Made by a program: the position numbers and the translations under genes. Of a stretch of 64,000 bases of DNA, positions 45,975-55,378 are shown piece by piece; the stretch's first letter is position 1; every line of letters begins with the position of its first letter. The stretch covers positions 2,609,444-2,673,443 of the forward strand of contig CP053449.1 of the NCBI GenBank assembly GCA_013285465.1, read 5' to 3'. This DNA is from Pseudomonadota bacterium (GTDB taxonomy: Bacteria; Pseudomonadota; Alphaproteobacteria; Micavibrionales; CSBR16-224). Under the pieces are notes generated by a model. The model was not told where the DNA came from. It was given only the letters and a program-made list of their open reading frames with translations, and ran no database searches.

Positions 45975-48593
45975 ATGGAAGTCAAAAAAGCAGTTGTCAT
46001 CGGCGCGGGCGTCATGGGTGCGGGAATTGCCGCACAGCTGGCCAATGCCGGTATCGAAGTCGAGCTTCTCGATATTGTGCCGAAACCGAAAGAGGGACAG
46101 CCGCCGGTTGAAGACCGCGATGTGATTGCCAAATCCGCGCTGGCGCGTCTTGCCAAAGACAAACCCGCTGCCTTGATGCATCCGAAAAATGCGCGTCTGA
46201 TCCGCCCCGGTAATACCGAGGACCATATGGATCGCCTGAAAGATGCCGATCTGATTATCGAGGCTGTCATCGAAAACCCGAAAATCAAATCCGCGCTGTT
46301 CACGAAAATTGACGAGAACCGTAAGCCGGGCGCGATTGTGGCCTCCAACACCTCGACCATTCCTTTGAAAGACCTGGTGGATGGCCAATCCGAAGAATTC
46401 AAAAAAGATTTCATGATCACCCACTTCTTTAACCCGCCGCGCTATATGCCGCTGCTGGAGCTGATTACCTCGGAAGATAACGATCCGAAAACCGTTGCCG
46501 ATCTGACCCGCTTTATGGATGAGAAAATGGGTAAAGGCGTTATCAATTGTAACGACACGCCCGGCTTTATCGCCAACCGTATCGGGACTTTCTGGCTGCA
46601 GGCTGCGATCAATGAAGCCTTTGACCGCGGCATTGATGTTGAAGTTGCGGATGCGCTGATCGGTAAGCCGATGGGTATTCCGAAAACCGGCGTTTTCGCG
46701 CTGGTGGATATGGTCGGTCTGGATCTGATGCCGCATATCAGTGCCAGCCTGCTGGAAAAACTGCCGGATGAAGACGGCTATTGCAAAATTCACCGTGAAA
46801 TCGAGCTGATCGACAAAATGATCGAAGACGGTTACACGGGCCGTAAAGGGAAAGGCGGTTTCTATCGTCTGAATACCGAAGGCGGCAAAAAGGTCAAGGA
46901 AGTGATTGATCTGCAAACAGGCGAATATCATGAAGCCACACGTCCGAAACCGAAAGCATCCGCCAAAGGCATCAAAAAAGGCCTGAAAGCCATGCTGGAA
47001 GATAAAAGCAAGGAAGGCCGGTATTCATGGGCCGTTCTGAAGCAGACGCTGGTTTATGCCGCGGAACATGCCGAGGAAGTTGCCGGTAATATCACCGCCG
47101 TCGATGACGCGATGAAAATGGGCTATAACTGGAAAAAAGGCCCGTTCGAGCTGGTTGACCAGCTGGGCGCGGACTGGTTTGTAAAAAAACTGGAAGCCGA
47201 AGGCGAAGCCGTTCCCGCATTGCTGAAAACCGCTGCGGAAAAAGGCGGATTCTACCGCGTTGATAACGGCAAATTGCAGCATCTGGGTATTGACGGCACA
47301 TACCGCAATATCGAGCGCCCCGAAGGTGTGCTGCTGCTGTCGGATGTGAAACGCGCCTCGAAACCCGTTTTGCAAAACAAATCCGCGAAAGTCTGGGATA
47401 TCGGCGACAGCGTTTTGTGTCTGGAATTTACCTCGCCCAATAACTCCATTGACGAGCATATTCTGGATATGATGAACAAAACCATCGATCTGATCGAGGA
47501 CAAGAACAACCGTTACAAAGGTCTTGTCATTCATAACGAAGGCGATAATTTCTCCGTCGGTGCGAATCTGAAACGTGCCGTGATTGCGGTGAAAACCTTC
47601 CGTTACGGCGCGGTCGAGAAAATGGTCAAACAGGGACAGGACACGTTCAAGCGTTTGAAATATGCGAATTTCCCCGTTGTCGGCGCACCTGCCGGAATGG
47701 CGCTGGGCGGCGGTTGTGAAACCCTGCTGCATTGTGACGGCGTTCAGGCACATGCCGAGACCTATATCGGCCTGGTTGAACTGGGCGTTGGTTTGATCCC
47801 CGCATGGGGCGGCTGTACGGAAATGCTGACACGTGCGACGCAGAACCCGAAGATGCCGGGCGGCCCGATGCCGCCGGTTGCGAAAACCTTTGAAACCATC
47901 GGTACGGCAAAGGTTTCGACCTCTGCCGCCGAGGCGAAAGACCTGCTGTTCCTGCGTAAGGAAGACAAAATCAGCATGAACAAACAGCGCCTGCTGGCCG
48001 ATGCCAAAACGCGCGTTCAGGATATGCTGAAAAACGGTTACACGCCGGAAGAGCCGAAAAACATGCGCCTGCCGGGTAAGACCGGTCATTCCGCCCTGAA
48101 TATGGCGATTGACGGTTTCTATTCGCAGGGGCTGTCCACACCTTATGATGTTGTGCTGGCTGACCAGCTGGCCGAAGTTCTGACGGGCGGCAAAAAAGGC
48201 GACCAGACGGTTGAAATGACGCAGGATGAAATCCGCGATCTGGAACGGCAGAATTTCGTGCGCCTGATCAAGGAAAAGCGGACATTCAAACGCATCATGC
48301 ATATGCTGAACACGAATAAGCCGCTGCGTGAAGGACCCGACCCGAAACACCGCAGCACACATCAGCTGCGTGCGGAAATGCGCAAGCCGAGCCTGTTCAA
48401 ACGCATTACCTCGCCTTTCAGCTCAGCCGCTGAAAAGCCGGTGAAGACCAAACCGACTTGCGAGGTAAAGCCGCAAAACGACGCGCCGAAAGAAGCCGCA
48501 AATACGGATAAAGCGCCGGAGGCGAAACAGGATAACAAACCGCAGGCACAGCCTGCTGCGACGAAAGATAAAAAAGCCGGAAACAAGCCGTAA
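45975..48593 (+). CDS. 3-hydroxyacyl-CoA dehydrogenase / enoyl-CoA hydratase fusion (FadN-like), copy 2
   Basis: Beta-oxidation enzyme of 872 aa, paralogue of the gene at 25942-28275 with the same reversed layout. The NAD domain comes first (VVIGAGVMGAGIAAQLANAG), with HFFNPPRYMPLLE and CNDTPGFIANRIG. The hydratase domain is C-terminal (GAPAGMALGGGCETLLHCD, then VELGVGLIPAWGG). It is about 95 residues longer, mostly because of a Lys/Pro/Ala-rich tail after KPSLFKRITSPFSS. The ATG at 45975 follows AAAGGGG. Lying next to fadA, it probably forms the trifunctional beta-oxidation complex with it. Confidence 0.93.
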   Translation: MEVKKAVVIGAGVMGAGIAAQLANAGIEVELLDIVPKPKEGQPPVEDRDVIAKSALARLAKDKPAALMHPKNARLIRPGNTEDHMDRLKDADLIIEAVIENPKIKSALFTKIDENRKPGAIVASNTSTIPLKDLVDGQSEEFKKDFMITHFFNPPRYMPLLELITSEDNDPKTVADLTRFMDEKMGKGVINCNDTPGFIANRIGTFWLQAAINEAFDRGIDVEVADALIGKPMGIPKTGVFALVDMVGLDLMPHISASLLEKLPDEDGYCKIHREIELIDKMIEDGYTGRKGKGGFYRLNTEGGKKVKEVIDLQTGEYHEATRPKPKASAKGIKKGLKAMLEDKSKEGRYSWAVLKQTLVYAAEHAEEVAGNITAVDDAMKMGYNWKKGPFELVDQLGADWFVKKLEAEGEAVPALLKTAAEKGGFYRVDNGKLQHLGIDGTYRNIERPEGVLLLSDVKRASKPVLQNKSAKVWDIGDSVLCLEFTSPNNSIDEHILDMMNKTIDLIEDKNNRYKGLVIHNEGDNFSVGANLKRAVIAVKTFRYGAVEKMVKQGQDTFKRLKYANFPVVGAPAGMALGGGCETLLHCDGVQAHAETYIGLVELGVGLIPAWGGCTEMLTRATQNPKMPGGPMPPVAKTFETIGTAKVSTSAAEAKDLLFLRKEDKISMNKQRLLADAKTRVQDMLKNGYTPEEPKNMRLPGKTGHSALNMAIDGFYSQGLSTPYDVVLADQLAEVLTGGKKGDQTVEMTQDEIRDLERQNFVRLIKEKRTFKRIMHMLNTNKPLREGPDPKHRSTHQLRAEMRKPSLFKRITSPFSSAAEKPVKTKPTCEVKPQNDAPKEAANTDKAPEAKQDNKPQAQPAATKDKKAGNKP

Positions 48594-48612
48594 GATTTAA
48601 GCGGAATCCTGC

Positions 48613-48641
48613 TTGACAGTTTTACCGCTTTCGCGTATTTT
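48613..48641 (+). promoter_or_regulatory. Sigma70 promoter of tRNA-Gly
   Basis: Perfect TTGACA (48613-48618), a 17-base spacer and TATTTT (48636-48641), ending 27 bases before the tRNA. Confidence 0.75.
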
Positions 48642-48668
48642 TCGGTTTATTCATGACTTTCATGAGTC

Positions 48669-48743
48669 GCGGGTGTAGCTCAGGGGTAGAGCGCAACCTT
48701 GCCAAGGTTGAAGTCGAGAGTTCGAATCTCTTCACCCGCTCCA
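48669..48743 (+). tRNA. tRNA-Gly (anticodon GCC)
   Basis: Full cloverleaf: acceptor GCGGGTG with CACCCGC, D arm AGCTCAGGGGTAGAGC, anticodon stem CAACC/GGTTG around TTGCCAA, T loop GTTCGAATC, discriminator T and encoded CCA. It has its own promoter and terminator. Confidence 0.97.
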
Positions 48744-48744
48744 T

Positions 48745-48776
48745 GAAAAAGCCGCCTTCGGGCGGCTTTTTTCATG
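48745..48776 (+). terminator. Intrinsic terminator of tRNA-Gly
   Basis: GCCGCC-TTCG-GGCGGC with flanking A and T runs, a textbook tetraloop terminator starting two bases after the CCA end. Confidence 0.95.
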
Positions 48777-48823
48777 GATGGGGTCAAGCAGTGGACGAAC
48801 TCTTTCAGGAGGCGTTCATAAGG

Positions 48824-48906
48824 CGTGCCGCAGGCACGACCCGCCTCCCGTTCGACGGCTTGCGCAAGCAAGACGCGGCGTCGCGCAGCGACGTCAATCT
48901 CTTCAC
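48824..48906 (+). repeat. Three short hairpins and a duplicate of the tRNA-Gly 3' part
   Basis: Hairpins are CGTGCC-GCA-GGCACG (48824-48838), CTTGC-GCAA-GCAAG (48859-48872) and CGTCGC-GCA-GCGACG (48879-48893). They are followed by AATCTCTTCAC (48896-48906), an exact copy of tRNA positions 48725-48735. The repeat looks like a partial attachment-site duplication. No gene is seen in 48777-48927. Confidence 0.6.
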
Positions 48907-48927
48907 TTATAGGAAAGAAATGTTTTA

Positions 48928-49494
48928 ATGATCAAATACGGCATTATTACTATTTTTTGTCTGGGTATTTATTCCTCGGTCGCATTTGCATCACAGCAGA
49001 AAAATGCGGCCACCTGTAGCCCAGAAAAAGCCGTATATAAGCCACATCCGAAATACAAGCTTTTGGAAAATGAAGGAATTGATTTAACTCTCACAATCTC
49101 CCGAGAGGGGGTAACAAACCCAGATGTGTACGGACATTATGCGGATTTTGTTATAGATGTTTACGATGTAAAAAAGCAGCATCTGCGGGCAAAGATTAAA
49201 CTTCGATGGTCTTGCAGCGGGGGTTCTTACCCAACGTGCTCCACAGGAATTGGTAATGGACGAAATTTGGCAGTGGTTGGGCTGGATAAAGACTATGGGG
49301 GAGGACCCCCTAGGACGGCTGGCGAATACTCCTCCCACACTCTTGTTTTTCCGTGGATGGGCTCCTCTGTACATTACTCGTTTATGTATCCGGATAAGCG
49401 GAAGCGCTATTACTTTCCTCAAGAGGAAGATGTGGATCACCCTTACTTTTTCTTCCCTGAAGTATGGTTGTTTGAAAGTTGCAAAGCCCCATAA
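48928..49494 (+). CDS. Secreted hypothetical protein, AT-rich (188 aa)
   Basis: Signal peptide (IKYGIITIFCLGIYSSVAFA, cut near AFASQ) and a beta-rich mature domain with four cysteines (ATCSPEK, WSCSGG, YPTCSTG, FESCKAP) that may pair after export. Aromatic residues are abundant near the C-terminus. No family recognised. Base composition is more AT-rich than neighbouring genes, and it lies directly behind the tRNA-Gly repeat, so it may have been acquired. AGGAAAG stands about 11 bases before the ATG. Confidence 0.62.
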   Translation: MIKYGIITIFCLGIYSSVAFASQQKNAATCSPEKAVYKPHPKYKLLENEGIDLTLTISREGVTNPDVYGHYADFVIDVYDVKKQHLRAKIKLRWSCSGGSYPTCSTGIGNGRNLAVVGLDKDYGGGPPRTAGEYSSHTLVFPWMGSSVHYSFMYPDKRKRYYFPQEEDVDHPYFFFPEVWLFESCKAP

Positions 49495-49574
49495 CTTGAC
49501 ATAACCCAAAATTTATCATAATCTTTCCTCTTTCAAAACGACTCATACTTAAAAAACATGAAGGAGGAAAATTC

Positions 49575-50135
49575 ATGTCCGACAAAAAACTCACCGACCA
49601 GCACAAAGACGCGCTGAAACCTGCCGCAAAATCCGCGGAAGATTTCGGCCCCTATATCGAAACCGATCCGGCTGCCAATGATGCGGCCAATCAGGCGATT
49701 TCGATCATTATGGGTGATCTGCCTTATTCCGAAGATGATGATGCGGAATGGGGCGTGCCGAAAGCCGTGCTGGAAAAGGCGGGCAAGGCGCTGGCCAACC
49801 GCTATATTTTCGCGGTTGAGGATATGGATGGCGAGATTGCCGTCATGACCTCCCCCTTGCGTTATTTTGTCGAGAACGGCTGCTGCAGTGACCAGACCGG
49901 CCCGATCAGCGATTTGATTCCCAAAGGCGGCGAGCTGATGGAATCAAGCTGGGAAATCTACGAAAAAGGCGTTGATACCGCCGTAGATGCCGCGAAATAT
50001 ATGCAGAAACAGGGCTTTTTCTGGAATAAGGACTTCCAGAACTTTATCGATGCTTCGCAAACCGCAGACATCGCCAAGGCGTTGGCACCTGCTGAAAAGC
50101 CCGCAAATAAATCCGGCGCGAAACCGAAATTTTAA
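49575..50135 (+). CDS. Hypothetical protein (186 aa)
   Basis: Soluble acidic protein without signal peptide. The core (AISIIMGDLPYSEDDDAEWG, then AVEDMDGEIAVMTSPLRYF) is probably globular, and the C-terminus is Ala/Lys/Pro-rich (EKPANKSGAKPKF) like the tails of several other proteins here. No family recognised. GGAGGAAA before the ATG is a strong ribosome site, and codon use matches the housekeeping genes, so it is likely native. Confidence 0.65.
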   Translation: MSDKKLTDQHKDALKPAAKSAEDFGPYIETDPAANDAANQAISIIMGDLPYSEDDDAEWGVPKAVLEKAGKALANRYIFAVEDMDGEIAVMTSPLRYFVENGCCSDQTGPISDLIPKGGELMESSWEIYEKGVDTAVDAAKYMQKQGFFWNKDFQNFIDASQTADIAKALAPAEKPANKSGAKPKF

Positions 50136-50153
50136 TCTACGGGTATTCGGGGG

Positions 50154-50938
50154 CTATTTTTTGGCGAGGTCTGACATGCATTGCCATGCCAGCTCGTTAA
50201 TCCAGTCGGACAGCGTGTAATACCAGTGGTTATGCCCCGTCAGCTCGATATAAGCGGCGGGGTGTCCCGCATCGGCGAAAAGCTGTGCGGCGTAACGGGC
50301 GCGGATGGCGGGCATTGATGCATCATCGGAGCCGTTGATGACGCAGAGCGGAATCTTCCGCTTTGACGCCTTGATGACAGGCAGGAATTTCTTATTCGTC
50401 ACCATCCCCGCATGCATGGCGGCAGCGGCAAGATTTTGAGAAAAAGGGCAACCAGCGGCAGCCCGACAACCGCGCCGTTGGAATGGCCGAACAGGTAAAT
50501 CCTGCGCGCATCGACGCGTTTATCCTGCTGCAGGAATTGCAGCAGCGCGGCGATAAAGGCCTTATCCGCGTCAAAATCCCAGTAATGATCGACCGCGTCA
50601 GGCGCGACGAGAATCATGCCGTGACGTTCGGCGGATTTGCGCCAGCTGTCAGCCATTGAAATACCGTCCCTCTCCGCCCCGTGCAGCAGAATCATGGCGG
50701 GGGCATGCGGTTTCAGGCTGCGCGGCACATAGAGGTAAAACACACGTTTCTTTTCGGCAATGCCCAGCGCGTATTTTTCAAGCCCGACCGGGCTGGGCGT
50801 ATAGGGCATGATATAGCGCGATGCCGGAATCGGCGGCGTAATCATATGAGTGGTCAGCTTTTCAGCGGCAACAGCCTGCGGCGTGAAGAACAGCAGCAGC
50901 AAAGACAAAGAAGTAAAAACAGAAAAAATGCGCGTCAA
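50154..50938 (-). CDS. Secreted alpha/beta hydrolase (PHB depolymerase/LpqC-like), frameshifted
   Basis: Exported esterase-like enzyme. The signal peptide (FSVFTSLSLLLLFFTPQAVA) is followed by VFYLYVPRSL and ILLHGAERDG (oxyanion region). The nucleophile Ser is in FGHSNGA. After a break the other frame supplies the Asp (VINGSDDASMP) and the catalytic His (GHNHWYY). The break is at a five-A run (50441-50445, plus strand); one extra base restores a continuous protein reading ALFSQNLAAAAMHAG. It reads as a single-base sequencing error in one intact gene of about 261 aa. Substrate is unknown. Confidence 0.75.
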
Positions 50939-51034
50939 TATTTTGCTCCCGTCATAAAAAATTACCGTGACGACTGGGCATAGTATAAAAGTTCTGCGGT
51001 GAAACTGCGAGTCGGTTCGGTGTCTTTTAAAAAA

Positions 51035-52000
51035 TTACTCTGCGGTTTCCTGAAGGTGACGGAGGAGTTCGGGATCATGCGGGCTGCGGATGGCGCTGCG
51101 GATAAAACCGGAAATATTGTCGGTAAACGGGCGCAGATTGAGACCTTTTTCATTTGTCTTCAGGTGCTTGCCGTGAACCAGAACGGTGACAGGCAGATTG
51201 CTGTGGTGATGGTTTTCTTTGTAGAAAAATCTTACTTCGCAAAGATCCCATTGCCGCAGATCGCCGTCACTGATCCATGTCGCCATCGGGTCGTGATCGG
51301 GGTTTATATCTTCCTGTTTGTATTCACAGAGGACGCTAGTGCGGTACATGTTTGATGTTGCACCATTCACTTCAAAAAAGACGCGCCGTGCGGGTTCCCA
51401 TCCTATATAGTCGCTGCTGTTTCTTCGGGGCGGAAATAATCCGATATAGCGCAAAAACCGTTGCTTTAGGCTGAGGGGTAGGCGGTAGTGCGGTATAAAA
51501 GAGGCGAATTCCGCTTGTTTTTGTCGAATTGGGAGGGTTTTTCCCGATTTGGCGGCGGCGGTGTAGGTGTCTTGTGATATGAGGGGCGCGTTGATGATGA
51601 TTTTAACGGCATTCTCGTAAATATCCGGGATGTTAGGCCCTTTCTTTGTATGTATGTAGCAGCCCCCGTGATCAGTCGCGGGGTAGTTATGAAACAGGCT
51701 GTGAACATTGCCGTCATAACTGACCTGTTTGTCTTCAATAAGGTGACAGAGGGGTTGCCATGTGTCGTAAACGGCAAAGACAGTAAAAGGCTTTCCCTTG
51801 AGGAGGGATTGATGGGCTGTTTTCGTAAGAAAATAATCACTGGAGACTTTGAAAAAACGGTTGCCTGCCAGAAGAAAAACCGATTTCTGTTCTGTTTCTT
51901 CGCAGCGTAAGTAATAAGATCGACTTACAAGACAGGCATTTGCGGAATGCGGATATATCAAAATCAGCAAAAGGGTAAGCAGGAAGAGCTGTTTTTTCAT
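51035..52000 (-). CDS. Secreted hypothetical protein (321 aa)
   Basis: Signal peptide KKQLFLLTLLLILIYPHSAN cut near ANACL, possibly leaving a mature N-terminal Cys, though the lipobox is poor. The mature protein has paired cysteines (RCEETEQ, PLCHLIED, GGCYIHTK, LCEYKQE) and a His-rich patch (ENHHHSN). Its sequence is AT-richer than the flanking genes. No family recognised. It lies between the esterase and a small unknown gene on the same strand. Confidence 0.6.
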   Translation of the reverse strand: MKKQLFLLTLLLILIYPHSANACLVSRSYYLRCEETEQKSVFLLAGNRFFKVSSDYFLTKTAHQSLLKGKPFTVFAVYDTWQPLCHLIEDKQVSYDGNVHSLFHNYPATDHGGCYIHTKKGPNIPDIYENAVKIIINAPLISQDTYTAAAKSGKTLPIRQKQAEFASFIPHYRLPLSLKQRFLRYIGLFPPRRNSSDYIGWEPARRVFFEVNGATSNMYRTSVLCEYKQEDINPDHDPMATWISDGDLRQWDLCEVRFFYKENHHHSNLPVTVLVHGKHLKTNEKGLNLRPFTDNISGFIRSAIRSPHDPELLRHLQETAE

Positions 52001-52084
52001 CTATCTGTGCTTTGCCAAAGGAAGAATGAAAACCACCTTTAGTATAAAGGGGTTGATAAGAAACCGCGAGTCGGTTTCGCGGGA

Positions 52085-52555
52085 TTATTTGCCGTTCAGG
52101 CGGGCGGCGTTTTTGGCGACTTCGCGGCGCAGCGGGCTGACCGGAGAGAGTAGTTTGTTTTTCAGCGCCGTATGCGGAACCTCTTTTTGGTAATAGGCCT
52201 CGGAATTTAACGCGATTTGTCTGCCGTCTTTGAAGAATCCGGCGACGACGGCGCGGGCGTTTTTCTCCCCCGCTTCGCCCGGCGGGGCGAGTTCTTCGCG
52301 GGCCAGCGCAATGGTAAGATGGTCATCGGCCTGATGTATCAGCACATGCGGGACCTTTTCATCATGCAGATATTGCAGGAAAGCCGCGCCGATTTCTGCG
52401 GGTTTGAAATCCTGTTTCTTGTGTTCGAGAATATTGCCGTCGCGGTCTTTCAGCACTTCTTCGATCGCCGCATTGCCAAAGCTGAGCGTGACGACCATCG
52501 CCTGTTCGGCATAGAGATTTGCCTTTTCAACGGCTTTTTGAAAATCATCTTTCAT
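52085..52555 (-). CDS. Hypothetical protein (156 aa)
   Basis: Soluble alpha/beta protein without export signal. Visible features are MVVTLSFGNAAIEEVL, an acidic/basic middle (FLQYLHDEKVPHVLIHQADD) and a helical C-terminus. No family recognised. It is a single gene between two minus-strand units, with a usable ATG and native codon use. Confidence 0.6.
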   Translation of the reverse strand: MKDDFQKAVEKANLYAEQAMVVTLSFGNAAIEEVLKDRDGNILEHKKQDFKPAEIGAAFLQYLHDEKVPHVLIHQADDHLTIALAREELAPPGEAGEKNARAVVAGFFKDGRQIALNSEAYYQKEVPHTALKNKLLSPVSPLRREVAKNAARLNGK

Positions 52556-52666
52556 GCGGCGGAATCCCTTTCGCGCGGTGTTGGTTTTTCACCCGCAAAG
52601 ATAACGTGATATGGTAAATTTGTCAAATAACGGCAGGGGAATTTTGCGGTAATTACTTGTTTTTAC

Positions 52667-53774
52667 TTAAGAAAGATGCTGGCGTGGATTGAGTGCGTTA
52701 CGACCCTGCCGCAGCTCGAAATGCAGCTGCGGGGCGGCGACATTGCCGCTTTTGCCGACGGTGCCCAGCACCTGTCCGCGCGTGACGCGGTCGCCGCGGC
52801 TGACGCTTGCATTCTGCAAATGGCCATAGGCGCTGACCCAGCCATTGCCGTGACGCACCAGTACCAGATTGCCGAAGCTTGCCAGCTCGTTTCCGACATA
52901 GACGACGGTGCCGTCGGCGGCGGCTTTCACAGGCGTACCGCCCGGCGCACCGATATTGATGCCGTCATTATGCAGACCGCCTTCTTTCGGGCCGTAATCG
53001 GAGAGGATTTTACCTTTGACAGGCCAGATAAAATAATCGGCACCGCTGGCTTTATGCGGTTTTGCCAGCTGTTGCGGCGCGGCAGGTGGCGGGGTCGGGC
53101 TGCGCAGAACTCTTGCAGAGGTAGGGGCGGGGGGCGGGGGCGGCGGCGCGATTATTGCCGCTATCCAGCCATGTGGTCTGTGTGCCGCTATAGCGGTTAT
53201 CATTTAAGTCCTGCGTTTCGATGGAGGAGCGGGAGGAGATCCGCGCATTCGGACTGACGGCATCGCTGTTTTGATAGGCGGCGGGCTGCAGACCGGGCTG
53301 CGTATTTTGCGGCAGCGCATAGGCGGTGGTATCGGTATAGGCGTAAGAATCCGGCAGGCGTAAAAGCTGCCCCGGTGCAATACGGTAAGGCGGAGACAGA
53401 TTATTCATACGGACAAGGCCGTTCATATCAACACGGAACATTTGTGCGATACTGTAGAGCGTATCCCGTTCGCGTACACGGTAATCGCGCGGCTGCGGCA
53501 GTGATAATCTTTGTCCCGAAACCAGCGTATAGGGCGCATTGAGGCCGTTTTCCTCAATCAGTTTCGCCGGATTCAGATTGTAATTTTTGGCAATAGTGTA
53601 AACCGTGTCATCGCGGTGGACAAGGACGGTTCCTGCGACTTCCGCCGTGTTCATACCGTGATGGGTGACGGCGACCTCGGGCTTCGGTTTCGGTGTACAG
53701 CCGGAAATGACGGCGGCGCTCAGACCAACACACAGGAGCAGTGAGAAAACGCGGCGTATTTTGCTTTTCATCAT
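52667..53774 (-). CDS. nlpD: NlpD-like LysM/M23 lipoprotein, frameshifted
   Basis: Envelope protein that in other bacteria activates amidases during cell division. A lipoprotein signal (LLCVGLSAAVISGC) and two LysM domains (about residues 48-92 and 97-142: DTVYTIAKNYNL, DTLYSIAQMFRV) come first. A low-complexity linker and an M23 domain in another frame follow (WPVKGKILSDYG, NDGINIGAP, LHFELRQG). The M23 part lacks the first His (HND-GIN), as in non-catalytic NlpD/EnvC types. The frame break is in a C-rich tract near 53125-53150; removing one C joins the parts. It follows pcm in the classic surE-pcm-nlpD order. Confidence 0.82.
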
Positions 53775-53801
53775 AAATCTCCTTTCCGGCGGTTCCGGTT
53801 T

Positions 53802-54584
53802 TTAAATCCCCGCGAGGCTGAGATCGCCTGCAAAAGGAAGCGAAAACTCGTTCTCTTTCGCCGTCTCTTCTTTGGGGGGAGGATTGTTTTTTTGCGCCGT
53901 CTTGTGCGGCGACTCCGTTTCTTCAAGATTATCGGGGGCGATATCAGGCAGGAGCGGCACGAAACGCACCGGCATCATTTTTTCGCTTTCATAGCCGTCT
54001 TCTGTACGGGTGATGCGGTAAATAAACTGGTCACCGTTTTGCTTGCCCAGCGGAATAACGAGAAGCCCGCCGATGGATAATTGATCCAGCAGCGCTTTCG
54101 GCGGTTCCTGCGAGGCGGCGGCGGTGACGATAATACGGTCGAACGGCGCCTGTTCCGGCCAGCCTTTCATGCCGTCACCTGCAACGGTGGTAATATTATG
54201 CAGGCGCAGCTGTTTAAAACGCGCCTCGGCAATATCCAGCAGCGGGCGGTGGCGTTCAATACTGTAAACGCGGCGGCACAGCCGCGACAGAATGGCGGCC
54301 TGATAGCCCGATCCTGTGCCGACCTCCAGCACTTTATGGCGGTCGCTGAGTTTCATGGCCTGCGTCATGGCGGCGACAACCAGCGGCTGGCTGATGGTTT
54401 GGCCGCGCCCGATCGGCAGGGCGATATCTTCATAAGCCTGATCGATAAAGGTTTCCGGCACAAAAGCTTCGCGCGGGATGCGCTCAATCGCGCCCAGCAC
54501 GGCGCGGTCGGTAATGCCGGAGCGGCGCAGTTTCATCAAAAGCCGGATGCGGCGCGCCGCTGTTGTGATATCGGGAGGGCTCAT
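53802..54584 (-). CDS. pcm: Protein-L-isoaspartate O-methyltransferase
   Basis: Repairs isoaspartyl damage in proteins using SAM. Family segments are FVPETFIDQAYEDIALPIG, GQTISQP, the SAM motif LEVGTGSGYQAAIL (about residues 82-95) and DRIIVTAAASQEPP. The 260-aa protein is about 50 residues longer than E. coli Pcm because of a polar C-terminal tail. Its ATG overlaps the surE stop by four bases (ATGA), so the two are translationally coupled. Confidence 0.94.
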   Translation of the reverse strand: MSPPDITTAARRIRLLMKLRRSGITDRAVLGAIERIPREAFVPETFIDQAYEDIALPIGRGQTISQPLVVAAMTQAMKLSDRHKVLEVGTGSGYQAAILSRLCRRVYSIERHRPLLDIAEARFKQLRLHNITTVAGDGMKGWPEQAPFDRIIVTAAASQEPPKALLDQLSIGGLLVIPLGKQNGDQFIYRITRTEDGYESEKMMPVRFVPLLPDIAPDNLEETESPHKTAQKNNPPPKEETAKENEFSLPFAGDLSLAGI

Positions 54585-55378
54585 GATCCGATTTTCTCCT
54601 TCAGGGCTTCCAGCGTTTTGTGATGGGTCAGATTCAGCGTTAGCGGTGTAATGGTGATATAGCCTGATGTCAGGGCCGCGGCATCATAATCCATACCGGC
54701 ATGATCCGTCGCCTGTGGCGGGCCGATCCAGAAATATTTGCGTCCGCGCGGATCCATACATTCAATCACATCATCACTTGAAGCTTCGTAATGGCCTTGC
54801 GGTACGACGACAATGCCTTTCGGCTCCGCATCGCCGCGCGGCAGATTGACATTCAGCAGCGTGTTTTTTTCGATCTCGAACCCGGCCAGTTTTTTTAAGA
54901 CTTCCGGCACCCATTTCTGGGCGATGTCCCAGTTGATATCCCCGTGCCCGCCGCCGATATGCTGGCTGAAGGCAATTGCGGGACAGCCGAGCAAAGTGGC
55001 TTCGATCGCAACGGCGATTGTACCGGAATAGGTGACATCATCGGCGGCGTTTTTGCCGTGATTAATGCCGGAGACGACCAGATCGGGCGGCGCATCTTTC
55101 ATCACATGCTGAATGCCCATCACGACGCAATCCGTCGGTGTGCCGTAAACGGAGAAATGATTATCATCATAGCGCTGGATTCGCAGCGGCCTGTGGATGG
55201 TCAGGGAATGTCCGGCAGCGGATTGTTCGCTTTCCGGCGCGACAACGCAGTGGCGGGCGCCCAGAGAAATAACACATTCCTCCAGCACCTTGATGCCTTG
55301 CGAGTGAATTCCGTCATCATTTGAGATCATGATCTGCGCCTTGGCGAGATCCGCGGGTATATGAGGCATGTACGTCAA
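54581..55378 (-). CDS. surE: 5'/3'-nucleotidase SurE
   Basis: Metal-dependent nucleotidase for stationary-phase survival. It has 265 aa. The metal site is ISNDDGIHSQG (Asp21, Asp22), with SGINHGKNAADDVTYSGTIA and the TPTDCV block present. It is the first gene of the surE-pcm-nlpD unit. The ATG at 55378 is slightly upstream of the conserved start, and an internal Met at residue 4 is possible. The 150 bases between surE and tpiA hold no gene. Confidence 0.95.
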   Translation of the reverse strand: MTYMPHIPADLAKAQIMISNDDGIHSQGIKVLEECVISLGARHCVVAPESEQSAAGHSLTIHRPLRIQRYDDNHFSVYGTPTDCVVMGIQHVMKDAPPDLVVSGINHGKNAADDVTYSGTIAVAIEATLLGCPAIAFSQHIGGGHGDINWDIAQKWVPEVLKKLAGFEIEKNTLLNVNLPRGDAEPKGIVVVPQGHYEASSDDVIECMDPRGRKYFWIGPPQATDHAGMDYDAAALTSGYITITPLTLNLTHHKTLEALKEKIGS

